Assembly (NCBI GenBank): GCA_963725415.1
Contig: CAVRZY010000012.1
Coordinates: 1 to 27,320 of the forward strand
Reading direction: 5' to 3'
DNA from: CAVRZY01 sp963725415
GTDB lineage: Bacteria; Acidobacteriota; Terriglobia; Bryobacterales; Bryobacteraceae
DNA length: 27,320 bases
Position 1 is the stretch's first letter; each line of letters opens with the position of its first letter. Shown here piece after piece: positions 1-7,943 of this stretch. The notes beneath the pieces were generated by a model. That model was given only the letters and a program-made list of their open reading frames with translations. It had not been told where the DNA came from and did no database searches. The translations under genes and the position numbers were made by a program.

Positions 1-665
1 GTGGACGAGCCGTAGATGTCCGCCAGCGCCTGGCGACTGGCATTTCCCCCGAACAGCCCCAGGTACTTCAATGCCTTGAGCTGCAAGTCCGGATTGGACT
101 TGCCGCGGGCGATTTCGGCCACAATCTCTCTGGCGCGCGACGAGCCGCTCTGGCTCAGCACGAACAGCGCGCGCTCCTTAACCTTGGGAGAGGCGCTGCT
201 GGCGAAGACCTTTTCCAGCAGCGGCACGGCGCGTTCCGGGTCGGATGCCAGCAGGCTGTTGATGGCCATCAGCTTCAGATCTTCGTCCGTTTCGCTCTCC
301 GGGGAGACCGGCTGGCCCGCGGCTTGGCGAATCTCCACTTCCAGCGCTTTGGCATCGTTGATCCAGCGACTGTTGGGAAACGACTTCTGTAGCTCGGCGA
401 TGTCAGCGAGCGCTTCGGTCCGCTGGCCCAGCTTGCTTTTCGCGTACGCCTTCCAGTACAGCGCTCCATCGGCGCGCGGCGAGCTTTTCGGCACTTCGCC
501 GAAGGCGGCAATCGCCTTCTCGAATTGCCGCTCGTCCAGCGCTCCGGTGCCACGCTGGTAAGCGCGGTCCGCCTGCGCCTCTTCCCTGGACTGCGCCACC
601 GCCGGGGCCGCGACCGCCACCAGCGACAGCGCAGAAATCAGAACCAATCTGTTAACTCTGCGCAT
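1..665 (-). CDS. secreted TPR/HEAT-repeat protein, C-terminus cut by window edge
   Basis: Open from an ATG at 665 to the window edge (about 221 residues seen). The N-terminus (MRRVNRLVLISALSLVAVAA, then PAVAQS) is a clear signal peptide ending in a PAVAQ type cleavage site, so the protein is exported. Residues about 30-105 look like a tetratricopeptide/outer-membrane-lipoprotein-type repeat (Y-RG-ALDERQFEKAIAAF, ALYWKAYAKSKLGQ), and residues about 130-220 are HEAT-like helices (RAVPLLEKVF, VKERALFVLSQSGS, LQLKALKYLGLFG). A GGGAG Shine-Dalgarno lies 7 bases before the ATG. It follows the sigma/anti-sigma pair; if the frameshift in the anti-sigma gene is corrected, that gene would end at 652 and overlap this start by 14 bases, implying translational coupling. 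Such repeat proteins are usually scaffolds; the exact role is unknown. Confidence 0.8.
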   Translation of the reverse strand, partial: MRRVNRLVLISALSLVAVAAPAVAQSREEAQADRAYQRGTGALDERQFEKAIAAFGEVPKSSPRADGALYWKAYAKSKLGQRTEALADIAELQKSFPNSRWINDAKALEVEIRQAAGQPVSPESETDEDLKLMAINSLLASDPERAVPLLEKVFASSASPKVKERALFVLSQSGSSRAREIVAEIARGKSNPDLQLKALKYLGLFGGNASRQALADIYGSS

Positions 666-694
666 TGCTTTTCTCCCGCTCGCGAATTCGCGAA

Positions 695-1369
695 TCAATG
701 ATCCGCACTTTGAAAAGAATTCCTTCCGCCTCGATGCGACGGCGGATTTCCTCGAAGCCTGTTCGTGGAGAACTCTGAGGGACCATGCGCGATCTCCAGC
801 AGGAAGCGCTCGAGTTCCTCCAGCACGCTGGCCATGCCCGGCTCGCCTGATCGGGCCGCGGTCTGCCGATAAAGCCGGTTGGCCGCGATCAGATCCTGCG
901 CCCTTTGCTGCTCCTCGGAGATGTCCACCTTGCCGTTCCCTTTGGCGTTGACCAGTTCCAGCAGGACCATCTGGGAGCGCTCCAGATGGTCGCCGACCGC
1001 CACCAGCAAGATGCGCTCCCGCACCGGCTGGGCGATCGGCTGAGGCGGCTGCACCACGGGCCGGGGCCAGAAGCGGCCCGCTAGGAAGGCTCCCACCACC
1101 AGCGCTGCCATCCCTCCCGCCAGGACCCACCTGGGCCACGTCCAGAACCGGCGCTGTTCCAGGCGTGGACGAAGCCGCTGCCAAACCTGGCTGCCGTAGT
1201 CCTCCCCGCGCTCCGGCACCGGCGCTTCTACTTGCCTGAGCGCACTCTCCAGGTCCTGATAGGCGGCCCGGCAAGCATCGCAGCAGGCAATGTGTTCCTC
1301 AACGTCCGCCAGTTCCTCGCCCTCTCGGTAGTAGTACAGAACCAGTTGCTCTTCTGTGAGATGCTTCAT
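695..1369 (-). CDS. anti-sigma factor with N-terminal zinc finger and one membrane segment; C-terminus frameshifted
   Basis: Membrane-bound anti-sigma factor expected to hold the adjacent ECF sigma factor. The N-terminus has a zf-HC2-type zinc-binding pattern (H28, C32, C35 in HIACCDAC); one transmembrane helix follows at about residues 80-100 (WVLAGGMAALVVGAFLAG), then an extracytoplasmic helical region. The start chosen is the ATG at 1369, which overlaps the sigma-factor stop as ATGA; a start three codons earlier is also open. The last about 20 residues (NRLRGNPPSHRGGRN...) look unnatural. Skipping one base near 755-770 gives a better tail (GFEEIRRRIEAEGILF... to a TAA at 652-654), so the intact gene would be 652..1369, about 238 aa. 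Either an assembly indel or a true frameshift; the zinc finger and membrane helix are unaffected. Confidence 0.82.
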   Translation of the reverse strand: MKHLTEEQLVLYYYREGEELADVEEHIACCDACRAAYQDLESALRQVEAPVPERGEDYGSQVWQRLRPRLEQRRFWTWPRWVLAGGMAALVVGAFLAGRFWPRPVVQPPQPIAQPVRERILLVAVGDHLERSQMVLLELVNAKGNGKVDISEEQQRAQDLIAANRLYRQTAARSGEPGMASVLEELERFLLEIAHGPSEFSTNRLRGNPPSHRGGRNSFQSADH

Positions 1370-1907
1370 CGTACGCACTCCAGCGCCCGCCGCAGCTTCT
1401 GCACCGCCCGGAAGACGCTATGCCGGGTGGCCCCATTGGGACGCCCTAGTACCTGCGAGATCTCCCCGATCGACACCCCTTCGAAGTGGCGTAGCACAAA
1501 CGCTGCTCTTTCGGCCGGACTCAGCCCGCCAGCGCCGCGGCTACCTTTTGTTGCACCTGCTGGCTGAGCACCAGTCGGTCCGGCCCCGGCTCGTCCGCCA
1601 CTGGCGAGGGTGCCGCCGAGCTGTCCAATTCCCGCCGCCGCTGCCGCGTCCGTAACAGATCCAGCGAGCAATTCGTCGCGATTCGGCAGAGCCAGGTGCT
1701 GAACTTGGAACGTGAATCGAACCGGCCTATCTGCCGGTAGGCTCGCAGGAACGTCTCCTGCACCATGTCTTCGGCGTCCTGTTCATTCCCGGTCATGCGA
1801 TACGCCAGACGAAAGACAGCACGGCTGTGTTGCTTCACCAGCACACGAAACGCCTCCCCATCGCCGGCGCGGGCCTGCTCGATGGCGGCTCGCTCGCTTT
1901 CTTCCAT
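1366..1907 (-). pseudogene. ECF-type RNA polymerase sigma factor, interrupted by a single-base frameshift
   Basis: RpoE-like sigma-70 family factor. The first frame (ATG 1907 with an AAGGAG Shine-Dalgarno just upstream, stop at 1521-1523) covers region 2 (about residues 20-90: RLAYRMTGNEQDAEDMVQET, FSTWLCRIATNCSLDLLR). The second frame supplies region 4 (LSPAERAAFVLRHFEGVSIG, then EISQVLG and the helix RHSVFRAVQKLRRALE) and ends at 1366. Joining them by a -1 shift in GCGGGC, or adding one base to the G run at about 1524-1528, gives ALAGLSPAER, as expected for the linker into region 4, and a normal 180-aa ECF sigma. The stop overlaps the anti-sigma ATG. I read this as one gene with a missing base: assembly error, real mutation or, less likely, recoding. 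Without repair the product lacks the -35 recognition domain. Confidence 0.85.
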
Positions 1908-1999
1908 CTGCTCCTTAGACTGCCCTTCTGCTGGTTCTGTTAGGTGGATACTGCGAAAAACTCGGGGTTGCCGGCCTGCGCCACCTCAGCAACTTGGCA

Positions 2000-2056
2000 G
2001 AGTGGTGGGGCAGGTCCCCGGCCTGCCCTGGCATTTTTTCACAGCTTCTGAGGCAT
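2000..2056. repeat. partial copy of the dispersed inverted-repeat element (right half)
   Basis: The hairpin GGGCAGG...CCTGCCC (2008-2014 with 2022-2028) is followed by GCATTTTTTCACAGCTTCTG and AGGCAT (2031-2056). That end matches the right terminal repeat of the element at 17322-17466 apart from a few bases. A degraded left half may lie at about 1955-1985 (GCGAAAAACTC...GGCCTGCGCCAC). It sits in the divergent region between the sigma-factor gene and the YfhO gene, 60 bases before the latter's ATG. Confidence 0.65.
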
Positions 2057-2116
2057 TGCGCCCCATCCCCTGAAACTGGGGCGGCGAGTCGCGAATTGAG
2101 CTATTATGACGGCCTG

Positions 2117-4336
2117 ATGACCCTGTTGCGGCGCGTGGCCAGCGGGTTGGTGGGGCCGGCCTGCCTTCTGCTGCTGGTGATAGCTTTCTTTTGGAAGCTG
2201 ACCCTCACCAACCAGTACGCCTGGCTGGAGTCTCCCGATTTGGCCTCTCAGGTCCTGCCGTGGTTCCAGTATCAAGCCCATCAATTCCATCAGGGCCGCG
2301 TACCCCTGTGGGATCCGTTTCTGTTCGGCGGGCAGTCGCTAATCGGACAGGCGCAGCCCGGTCTGGCTTATCCTCTGAACTGGATTCTGTTCCTGCTGCC
2401 CCTCGAAGACGGCCACATCAGCCCCGCCATTCTGAACTGGTATTTCGTGCTGATTCATTTCATGGCGGCGCTGTTCTGTTACTTTCTGTGCCGCGACTTG
2501 CGCTGTTCGAAGCTGGCCTCCGTGTTTGCGGGTGTTTCCTTCGGCTTGGGAGGCTACGTAGGGAGCATCGACTGGCCGCAGATGCTGAACTCCGCGGTTT
2601 GGGCGCCGCTGGTGCTGCTATTCCTTCTGCGAGCCATCCGTCCTCCCTATCCGATTGGGGCCGCCGCGCTGGCCGGCATGTTCCACGGCCTCAGTTGGCT
2701 GAGCGGGCATCACCAGATTCCAACTTACATCGCACTGGCGGTCTTGTTCGTGTGGCTGTACTCTGTGGTGGCAGCTCGGTTCGCCTGGCGCGCCGCTCGG
2801 ATCTTGCCATTGTTCGCGGTTTTCGCTCTGCTGACTGGCGCGCTTCAGATCCTGCCGGCTTACGAGTACGGACGGCTGGCCGTGCGGTGGGTGGGCTTGC
2901 AGGAGCCAATTGGCTGGAATCAGGCCGTGCCCTACCTGATCCATCAACAATACTCGATGAGGCCCATTCACTTGCTGGGCGTCCTGCTTCCGGGGATCGA
3001 GGCCCACTCCAACATCTTCGTCGGTGTCGTTGGCCTCTCCCTCGCCTCCCTGGCCCTGGTCTGTTGTTGGCGGAATCGCGCCCTTCGGATTATCTCCGGG
3101 CTCGGCCTCCTGGGGGTGCTGTTGGCACTAGGCGCTAACACCGTCTTCCACGGCATTCTGTACAGTGCGCTGCCGCTGCTGGACAAGACCAGACACCCCG
3201 CCTCGGCGATCTCTCTCTTTCATCTCGCCGTGGCGGTCCTGATTGCCTACGGTGTGGACGCCATGAGCGGCCCGTCAGCGGCGCCGGTGTTGCGCCGGCT
3301 GAGCATGGCGCTGTTAGGGTTCGGCCTGTTCTGTTTCCTGTTGCTGTTCGGCATTACGCTGGCCCGCAACCTGAGCGTTCCGGACGGCGACGGCGCGATC
3401 ATGTCCGCTTTGGCAGCCCTGGCCCTGGGCGGGCTGCTGTATCGCTGGATCAAGAACGACACCGGCAGAAAGGCGCTCGCCGGTTTGATGCTCGCCTTGT
3501 TCATTCTCGAATTGGGTAATGTGTACGTTGCGCGGCTACTCCACAAAGACGACAAGGACCGCAGCGTTCACCTGAAACGGTTCGGTGAGAACCTCGATGT
3601 GGCCGAGTACCTGAAACGGCAATCCGGCCCGGTTCGCGTCGAGGTCGAATTTGAAGACGTGGGCTTCAACTGGGGCGACTGGCACCAGATGGATGTCTTC
3701 TCGGGCTATTTGGCCAGCATGCCCGCCAACCTGCTCAGCACGGACATCTATACGGCCCGGACCCGAATGTTGTACGGCATCAACTTCGCCGTGGCTCGCA
3801 AGCCCAATCGGGAGGGGCAGCAGGAAGTGTTCCGCGGCCAAAGCGGTCTCAACGTGTATCGCAACCCGGAGGCCTTTCCCCGTGCCTGGACGATCCATGA
3901 CCTCTTCGAGGTCCGCAGCGTGCCAGAGGTCCGAGCCCACTTGCAGGACCCTAACTTCGATCTCCGCCGCAAATCCTTCGTCTATGGGACGCCTCCAGCC
4001 CTCGACACTTGTGAGGGACCCGACCGGATACGCCACTTGCACCGGGGCATCAACTCCGTGGTGCTGGAAGTCGAGATGCAGTGCCGGGGCCTGGTTGTTC
4101 TGAGTGAGAACTACTTTCCGGGATGGCGCGCCTCGGTTGACGGGAAGAGCGCGCGGATCTACGAGGTTTATGGCGCCTTACGCGGCGTGGTGGTCGAGAA
4201 AGGCGCTCACCGGGTCGAGATGAAATATCGGCCTGCCAGCGTCTATGCGGGTGCGCTCGCCACCCTGGCGGGCGTGCTGGGGGCCATCCTGCTGGCAGCT
4301 TTCGCTAGACCGTCTGCCGCCGTTGCGCCGCACTAA
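2117..4336 (+). CDS. YfhO-family multi-pass membrane protein
   Basis: A 739-aa protein of the YfhO family (large bacterial membrane proteins of GT-C glycosyltransferase-like architecture, linked in Gram-positives to sugar decoration of cell-wall polymers). Many hydrophobic helices fill residues 1-470, beginning with GLVGPACLLLLVIAFFW. The loop after the first helix has the family pattern DLASQVLPWFQY...GRVPLWDPFLFGGQSLIGQ. The C-terminal soluble part ends with the typical motif VVLSENYFPGWRASVDG...GAHRVEMKYRP, then a last helix. The frame is open from 1994, but the N-terminal extension there is translated repeat DNA; ATG 2117 (MTLLRRVASG) leads straight into the first helix. The 3' end overlaps the stop codon of the opposite TPR gene by 3 bases, leaving no room for a terminator. 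The substrate cannot be told from sequence. Confidence 0.88.
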   Translation: MTLLRRVASGLVGPACLLLLVIAFFWKLTLTNQYAWLESPDLASQVLPWFQYQAHQFHQGRVPLWDPFLFGGQSLIGQAQPGLAYPLNWILFLLPLEDGHISPAILNWYFVLIHFMAALFCYFLCRDLRCSKLASVFAGVSFGLGGYVGSIDWPQMLNSAVWAPLVLLFLLRAIRPPYPIGAAALAGMFHGLSWLSGHHQIPTYIALAVLFVWLYSVVAARFAWRAARILPLFAVFALLTGALQILPAYEYGRLAVRWVGLQEPIGWNQAVPYLIHQQYSMRPIHLLGVLLPGIEAHSNIFVGVVGLSLASLALVCCWRNRALRIISGLGLLGVLLALGANTVFHGILYSALPLLDKTRHPASAISLFHLAVAVLIAYGVDAMSGPSAAPVLRRLSMALLGFGLFCFLLLFGITLARNLSVPDGDGAIMSALAALALGGLLYRWIKNDTGRKALAGLMLALFILELGNVYVARLLHKDDKDRSVHLKRFGENLDVAEYLKRQSGPVRVEVEFEDVGFNWGDWHQMDVFSGYLASMPANLLSTDIYTARTRMLYGINFAVARKPNREGQQEVFRGQSGLNVYRNPEAFPRAWTIHDLFEVRSVPEVRAHLQDPNFDLRRKSFVYGTPPALDTCEGPDRIRHLHRGINSVVLEVEMQCRGLVVLSENYFPGWRASVDGKSARIYEVYGALRGVVVEKGAHRVEMKYRPASVYAGALATLAGVLGAILLAAFARPSAAVAPH

Positions 4337-5952
4337 CGCGGGAGCCGGCGCACCAGATCGGAGTATCGCTGCTTGTCGTATGTGCTGAAGCCCTGTACCG
4401 AGCCCTTCTCTTCAATGATTTTCACGGCCGCTCTGGCCGCTTGCGTGTCCCCTTCCTGCTCGTATCTTTCCGCCAATTCCAGCCTCGTTCTGGACGCTGC
4501 CCGGGACATCTTGTTGGCATCGTAGCCGTTCGCCAGAAAGTTCAGCATCCGGGGTTCAACGCTCAAGAGCTGCGTTTGACCTTGCCGCGCCGCCTGCTGG
4601 TTGAACTGTTCAGCGATGGACCGGGCATGTTCCAGTTGAAAAATGGCCGAGGTTGGGGTCGCGCTATTGCCCCAGCGCCCCAGGTGAGCGTAAACCACTC
4701 CCAGCGCGCAGTGGTATTTGTAGATCTTCTCCAGGTGCGAACCCCGGTACGCCAGCTTTTTCCCGAGAAACAGCGCTCCAGCGTATTGTTCAGTCATCGC
4801 CTCCAATCGGCGAAGGTCCCTAGCGGCGCTGTAAAGATCCGCGAGCTGCAACACCGCCTCCGGGTCGGGCTGCTGCGGATCCAGGCCCGCGGCTAGAAAA
4901 TAGTAGACTTCGGCCTGCCGGGGATTCCCGGCTTGCTGGTGCCATGCTCCCAGCGAGCGAATCAGCACTTGGAACCCGTCTCGGGGCCAGACGCCGCGTG
5001 GCGGTTCCTGGTAGGGGTCGCCGCGCCTGGCCCACCACGGAAACGCGGACGGATCCGGTCCCCGCAGTTGGTGAAGATTCAGGATCTCGGCCGCTCCCCC
5101 ACCCACCGCCTCATCTTGCGCCAGCTTGGCCAGGCTGCTTGCCGCCTCGGTCTTTTGGAACTGCGAGGGATCATAGAACTGTCTGCCCAGACTGACGGCC
5201 ACGATGGTCAGCAGTTCTTCCTTCTCCCGGGCAGGCCATTTCACCGTGGGCAGCGCGCTGAGAGCGCTCTCCTGGGCACGCACCACCAGACCCTTCTCGA
5301 CGAGCTCCCATAAGTAAGGCAGCAGATCAGGCGTGTTCAACGCCACATAGGCTTTCACCAGGCTCAGATGCGCGCGAGTATCCTCCGGATTCTCCTTGAC
5401 AACCCGCTTGTAATAATCGATGGCTCTTTTCGGGTCTCCGGTGCTGGACAGCAGATCGGCTAGATTGAGAGTGTAAAAAGCCTGCCTGGAATCTCGCAGA
5501 TCCACGGCCTTTCCCAGCAGCTTCGCGGCTTCTTCCTTCTGTCCCAGCTCCGAATACACCTGCGCCAGATTGTTCAGTGCGGCGCCCGAATCCGGGCGCA
5601 GTTTGAGCATTCCTTGATACCAACTGGCAGCCTCTTGCTTGGTGGGCCGTACTCGGTCCGGCGCTCCGCCCGGCTCCGCGCTTTGCTGTTGTCGAACCAG
5701 GCCCAGGTAGAACAGAAAATCGGCTTCCCATTTACGGTCCCCGGCCGCTTGGGCGGCCACGCGCCCTTCGTCGAAAGCCTGGAACGCCTGGTCGTACGCT
5801 TTGGCCGCCAGCGCCTGCTTGCCGGATCTCGCTAGCCGGTCCAGCGCTTGATCCTGAGGCAGTGCGACAGCGGAAAAAAACACTGCACAGCACATCAAAA
5901 CTGCCCTCCGCGGAATGCACGGCCGGCACAACATGCTAAGCACTTTCTTCAT
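4333..5952 (-). CDS. secreted tetratricopeptide-repeat protein
   Basis: A 539-aa protein with a signal peptide (MKKVLSMLCRPCIPRRAVLM... hydrophobic core CCAVFFSAVALPQ). TPR-like repeats follow over about residues 40-200: GKQALAAKAYDQAFQAFDEG, ALNNLAQVYSELGQKEEAAK, TLNLADLLSSTGDPKRAIDY, AHLSLVKAYVALN. More degenerate repeats occur in the C-terminal half (AEVYYFLAAGLDPQQPDPEA, CALGVVYAHLGRWGNS, RLELAERYEQEGDTQAARAA). ATG 5952 is preferred because MKK begins a standard signal peptide, 8 bases after the stop of the preceding gene; a GTG at 5964 is also in frame. It is the last gene of a three-gene minus-strand module with 5961-6872 and 6859-7896. Its job there, perhaps a periplasmic scaffold, is inference only. 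Confidence 0.82.
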   Translation of the reverse strand: MKKVLSMLCRPCIPRRAVLMCCAVFFSAVALPQDQALDRLARSGKQALAAKAYDQAFQAFDEGRVAAQAAGDRKWEADFLFYLGLVRQQQSAEPGGAPDRVRPTKQEAASWYQGMLKLRPDSGAALNNLAQVYSELGQKEEAAKLLGKAVDLRDSRQAFYTLNLADLLSSTGDPKRAIDYYKRVVKENPEDTRAHLSLVKAYVALNTPDLLPYLWELVEKGLVVRAQESALSALPTVKWPAREKEELLTIVAVSLGRQFYDPSQFQKTEAASSLAKLAQDEAVGGGAAEILNLHQLRGPDPSAFPWWARRGDPYQEPPRGVWPRDGFQVLIRSLGAWHQQAGNPRQAEVYYFLAAGLDPQQPDPEAVLQLADLYSAARDLRRLEAMTEQYAGALFLGKKLAYRGSHLEKIYKYHCALGVVYAHLGRWGNSATPTSAIFQLEHARSIAEQFNQQAARQGQTQLLSVEPRMLNFLANGYDANKMSRAASRTRLELAERYEQEGDTQAARAAVKIIEEKGSVQGFSTYDKQRYSDLVRRLPR

Positions 5953-5960
5953 GGCTCGCC

Positions 5961-6872
5961 TCACTGTGGCTCCGTAACTGTGGTCCCGCGTGTGTCAGGG
6001 TGCAGATCCCTCACATATTTCTCCATGTACACGGCTAGGTTCCGGACGTGGGTTGCTTCCAGAACCTTCGGGATGTCGTTGTGCCAGTCGGATGCAACGA
6101 TGGGAGGAAAACTGTAAAACTGAATTCTACACTGCACCAGTCCTTCGTCCGGAGACTGCGGAATCCTTCCGTCTGGGCTTAACTTCATGTTGCCGGGCTT
6201 GAATGGCTCTCTTGTTGTGCTGGACTCGAACTCCACGTTCAGCACCGAATCCGATGCCGCTTTCAAAGCTTCCCATCGAACCGGGAGGACCAGCCTCTTA
6301 TCCCTTGGACGCACGCGGACCTGCTTGGTCAGCGGGACTGCCTTGAGAAAACTCTGGGAAAAGAGCCCCCGAAACGCGTCCGAGCTGAACTGCTGATCCA
6401 GCCGGTTGCGGACATCGTTCGTCAGTTGGGCCGGGTTATGTGTAGGCTGCGTCTGCCAGAACAGATAGATCTCCTCCTTGGGGAGCTCGGGAAGCTGGAG
6501 AGGTTTGCCCTGAACCTCGGCTGCGTACTCCAGCAGGATCGATGATCCGTCCATGCCGGCCTTTTCCACCAGCCGCACCGTCAACCTGGCTGCCATCTGG
6601 GCGGGTTCTGAAACGCCGGAAGCGGGTGCCCAGCGCAGAAAACTGAAGTGTGCCTGGCAGAGACCGGCCAGGTGCTTGGCCACATCCTCCATCAACTGGG
6701 CGCGCCGGTCGCCGCTGATGTTCGCGAAAGCAGGAGCGTCAATGGCGAACGATGTGCCCACCAGAGCAGACTCGCCTTCTCCCCCCAGGCAGCTCGAGCT
6801 GATCAGAAAGACCGTCAGGAGCCCGGGCGCAATCCAAATCGCTCTCCTGAGGCACTGTTCAATGCGGTTCAT
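5961..6872 (-). CDS. secreted protein of unknown function
   Basis: I do not recognise this 303-aa protein. It starts MNRIEQCLRR with a hydrophobic stretch AIWIAPGLLTVFLISSS and a cysteine soon after (SSSCLGG), so it is exported; the region is not a good lipobox. The mature part is mixed alpha/beta without a motif I can name. It contains an alpha-helical segment (DRRAQLMEDVAKHLAGLCQA), a beta-rich middle (RLTVRLVEKAGMDGSSILLE) and a C-terminal part (VQCRIQFYSFPPIVASDWHN). ATG 6872 was chosen because it overlaps the end of the upstream membrane-protein gene by 14 bases and opens the signal peptide; the frame continues upstream only as shadow sequence. It is tightly linked to the membrane protein upstream and the TPR protein downstream, suggesting a joint envelope function. 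Confidence 0.7.
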   Translation of the reverse strand: MNRIEQCLRRAIWIAPGLLTVFLISSSCLGGEGESALVGTSFAIDAPAFANISGDRRAQLMEDVAKHLAGLCQAHFSFLRWAPASGVSEPAQMAARLTVRLVEKAGMDGSSILLEYAAEVQGKPLQLPELPKEEIYLFWQTQPTHNPAQLTNDVRNRLDQQFSSDAFRGLFSQSFLKAVPLTKQVRVRPRDKRLVLPVRWEALKAASDSVLNVEFESSTTREPFKPGNMKLSPDGRIPQSPDEGLVQCRIQFYSFPPIVASDWHNDIPKVLEATHVRNLAVYMEKYVRDLHPDTRGTTVTEPQ

Positions 6873-7896
6873 TGGTCGCCTCCAAGATGATTGTCTGAGA
6901 CAGTTCATCCTTCGAGATCGTAAAGGTCTTGGCAAAAACTGGCTGCTCGGCGCCTTCCAGATCAATGCGCAGCGCAACCTGGTCTCCGGCTCGGAACTCG
7001 GCGGTGGAAACGAACCATGGCTGAGATTCCCACCCTTCAAGAAGACGGCTCCAGGCTGCCTGGGGCACGTTACGCTCGTTGAGGTATCTCCGGAGCGGCG
7101 CGCGCAGCCTCTCCAGGTCCTGCTTGTCAATGAGAGCCCGGATGTCTGCAACGTCGGCCCCGGCGTAGATGGTCTGGCTCCGCAAGTCCGCCACCGAGTA
7201 GGTCTTACCGCTGCACGTTATTCGCATGATGTACCTGACCTGGGGTTGATCGTTGGGCTTGGGAAGAACGTTGAAGAGTTTCAGCCCGGGTATCAGGCGG
7301 ACGAGATGAAACTCCTTGCGCTTGAAGTCGGCTGGAACTCGCAGGTAGATGTTTGTCCAGGGATGGAAGGGCCTCACCACGGGTTCGTAGCCGTGGGCGC
7401 TTGTGATGTGGAACGTCAGATCATGACCGCTCAGGCGGAGAAAGAACGGCCGTCCGGCCAGACGCTGGTAGGAGGTGACGGTCATGGGTTTGAGATAAGG
7501 GTTGCCGGTGCTGGTTACTTCAACCGTAAACTCGGCCTCCCCTTTGGTCGCTCCCTCGTAGACCAGGTAAACCGAAGATGTGGTCAGGTACAGAACGCCC
7601 AGGATGACCAATCCGAACATCAGGTACTCGGTAGCTCCGGCGCGTCCCAGCAGCTTCTGGGCGGGTGGAACGCCGGCACTGGCAAGTCCCCATTTGACCC
7701 ACGTCTGCACTATCTTCCACACGCCCCACAGCGTCAAGGTTCCGCCGATCAGCATGCTCTCGGTGACGTAGAGATGAACGTGCTTGTAGAACCACAGCGT
7801 CACCAGGATCGCTACGCTAACGAACAGCGCCAGGTTGAGGCGATAACGCCACGAGACGTCTTGAACCTGCTCCGGAGGCTGGTCAGAGTTTCCCAT
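6859..7896 (-). CDS. inner-membrane protein with large extracytoplasmic domain, unknown function
   Basis: 345 aa, not recognised. Three hydrophobic segments are visible: about residues 20-40 (LNLALFVSVAILVTLWFY), 45-65 (ESMLIGGTLTLWGVWKIV) and 92-112 (YLMFGLVILGVLYLTTSSVY). They are followed by a soluble C-terminal domain of about 230 residues with beta-rich stretches (AEFTVEVTSTGNPYLKPMTV, RPFFLRLSGHDLTFHITSAH, NIYLRVPADF) and a helical part (DIRALIDKQDLERLRAPLRR). A strong Shine-Dalgarno (AGGGGAGG) precedes the ATG at 7896. It is the first gene of a module with the secreted protein (14-base overlap) and the TPR protein. A role as a membrane anchor or sensor for those partners is inference. 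Confidence 0.7.
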   Translation of the reverse strand: MGNSDQPPEQVQDVSWRYRLNLALFVSVAILVTLWFYKHVHLYVTESMLIGGTLTLWGVWKIVQTWVKWGLASAGVPPAQKLLGRAGATEYLMFGLVILGVLYLTTSSVYLVYEGATKGEAEFTVEVTSTGNPYLKPMTVTSYQRLAGRPFFLRLSGHDLTFHITSAHGYEPVVRPFHPWTNIYLRVPADFKRKEFHLVRLIPGLKLFNVLPKPNDQPQVRYIMRITCSGKTYSVADLRSQTIYAGADVADIRALIDKQDLERLRAPLRRYLNERNVPQAAWSRLLEGWESQPWFVSTAEFRAGDQVALRIDLEGAEQPVFAKTFTISKDELSQTIILEATNEPH

Positions 7897-7912
7897 GTCG
7901 TCCTCCCCTTTG

Positions 7913-7937
7913 CGGCTATTCTATCCGTCAATAGCCG
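7913..7937 (-). terminator. hairpin downstream of the AMP-ligase operon, possible terminator
   Basis: Perfect 8-bp inverted repeat CGGCTATT / AATAGCCG with a 9-base loop, 6 bases after the stop of the AMP-ligase gene and before the Shine-Dalgarno of the next gene. It has no T-run, so it may stabilise or attenuate rather than fully terminate. Confidence 0.4.
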
Positions 7938-7943
7938 TGGAAA

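Noticed and set aside
680..693. 14-bp perfect palindrome TCGCGAATTCGCGA between the anti-sigma and HEAT-repeat genes
   Set aside because: In the corrected anti-sigma frame it encodes Asp-Ser-Arg-Ile-Arg-Glu codons, so it is most simply coding sequence and not an operator.
1994..2116. N-terminal extension of the YfhO protein
   Set aside because: It translates the repeat copy and has no membrane or signal features; the ATG at 2117 is the natural start.
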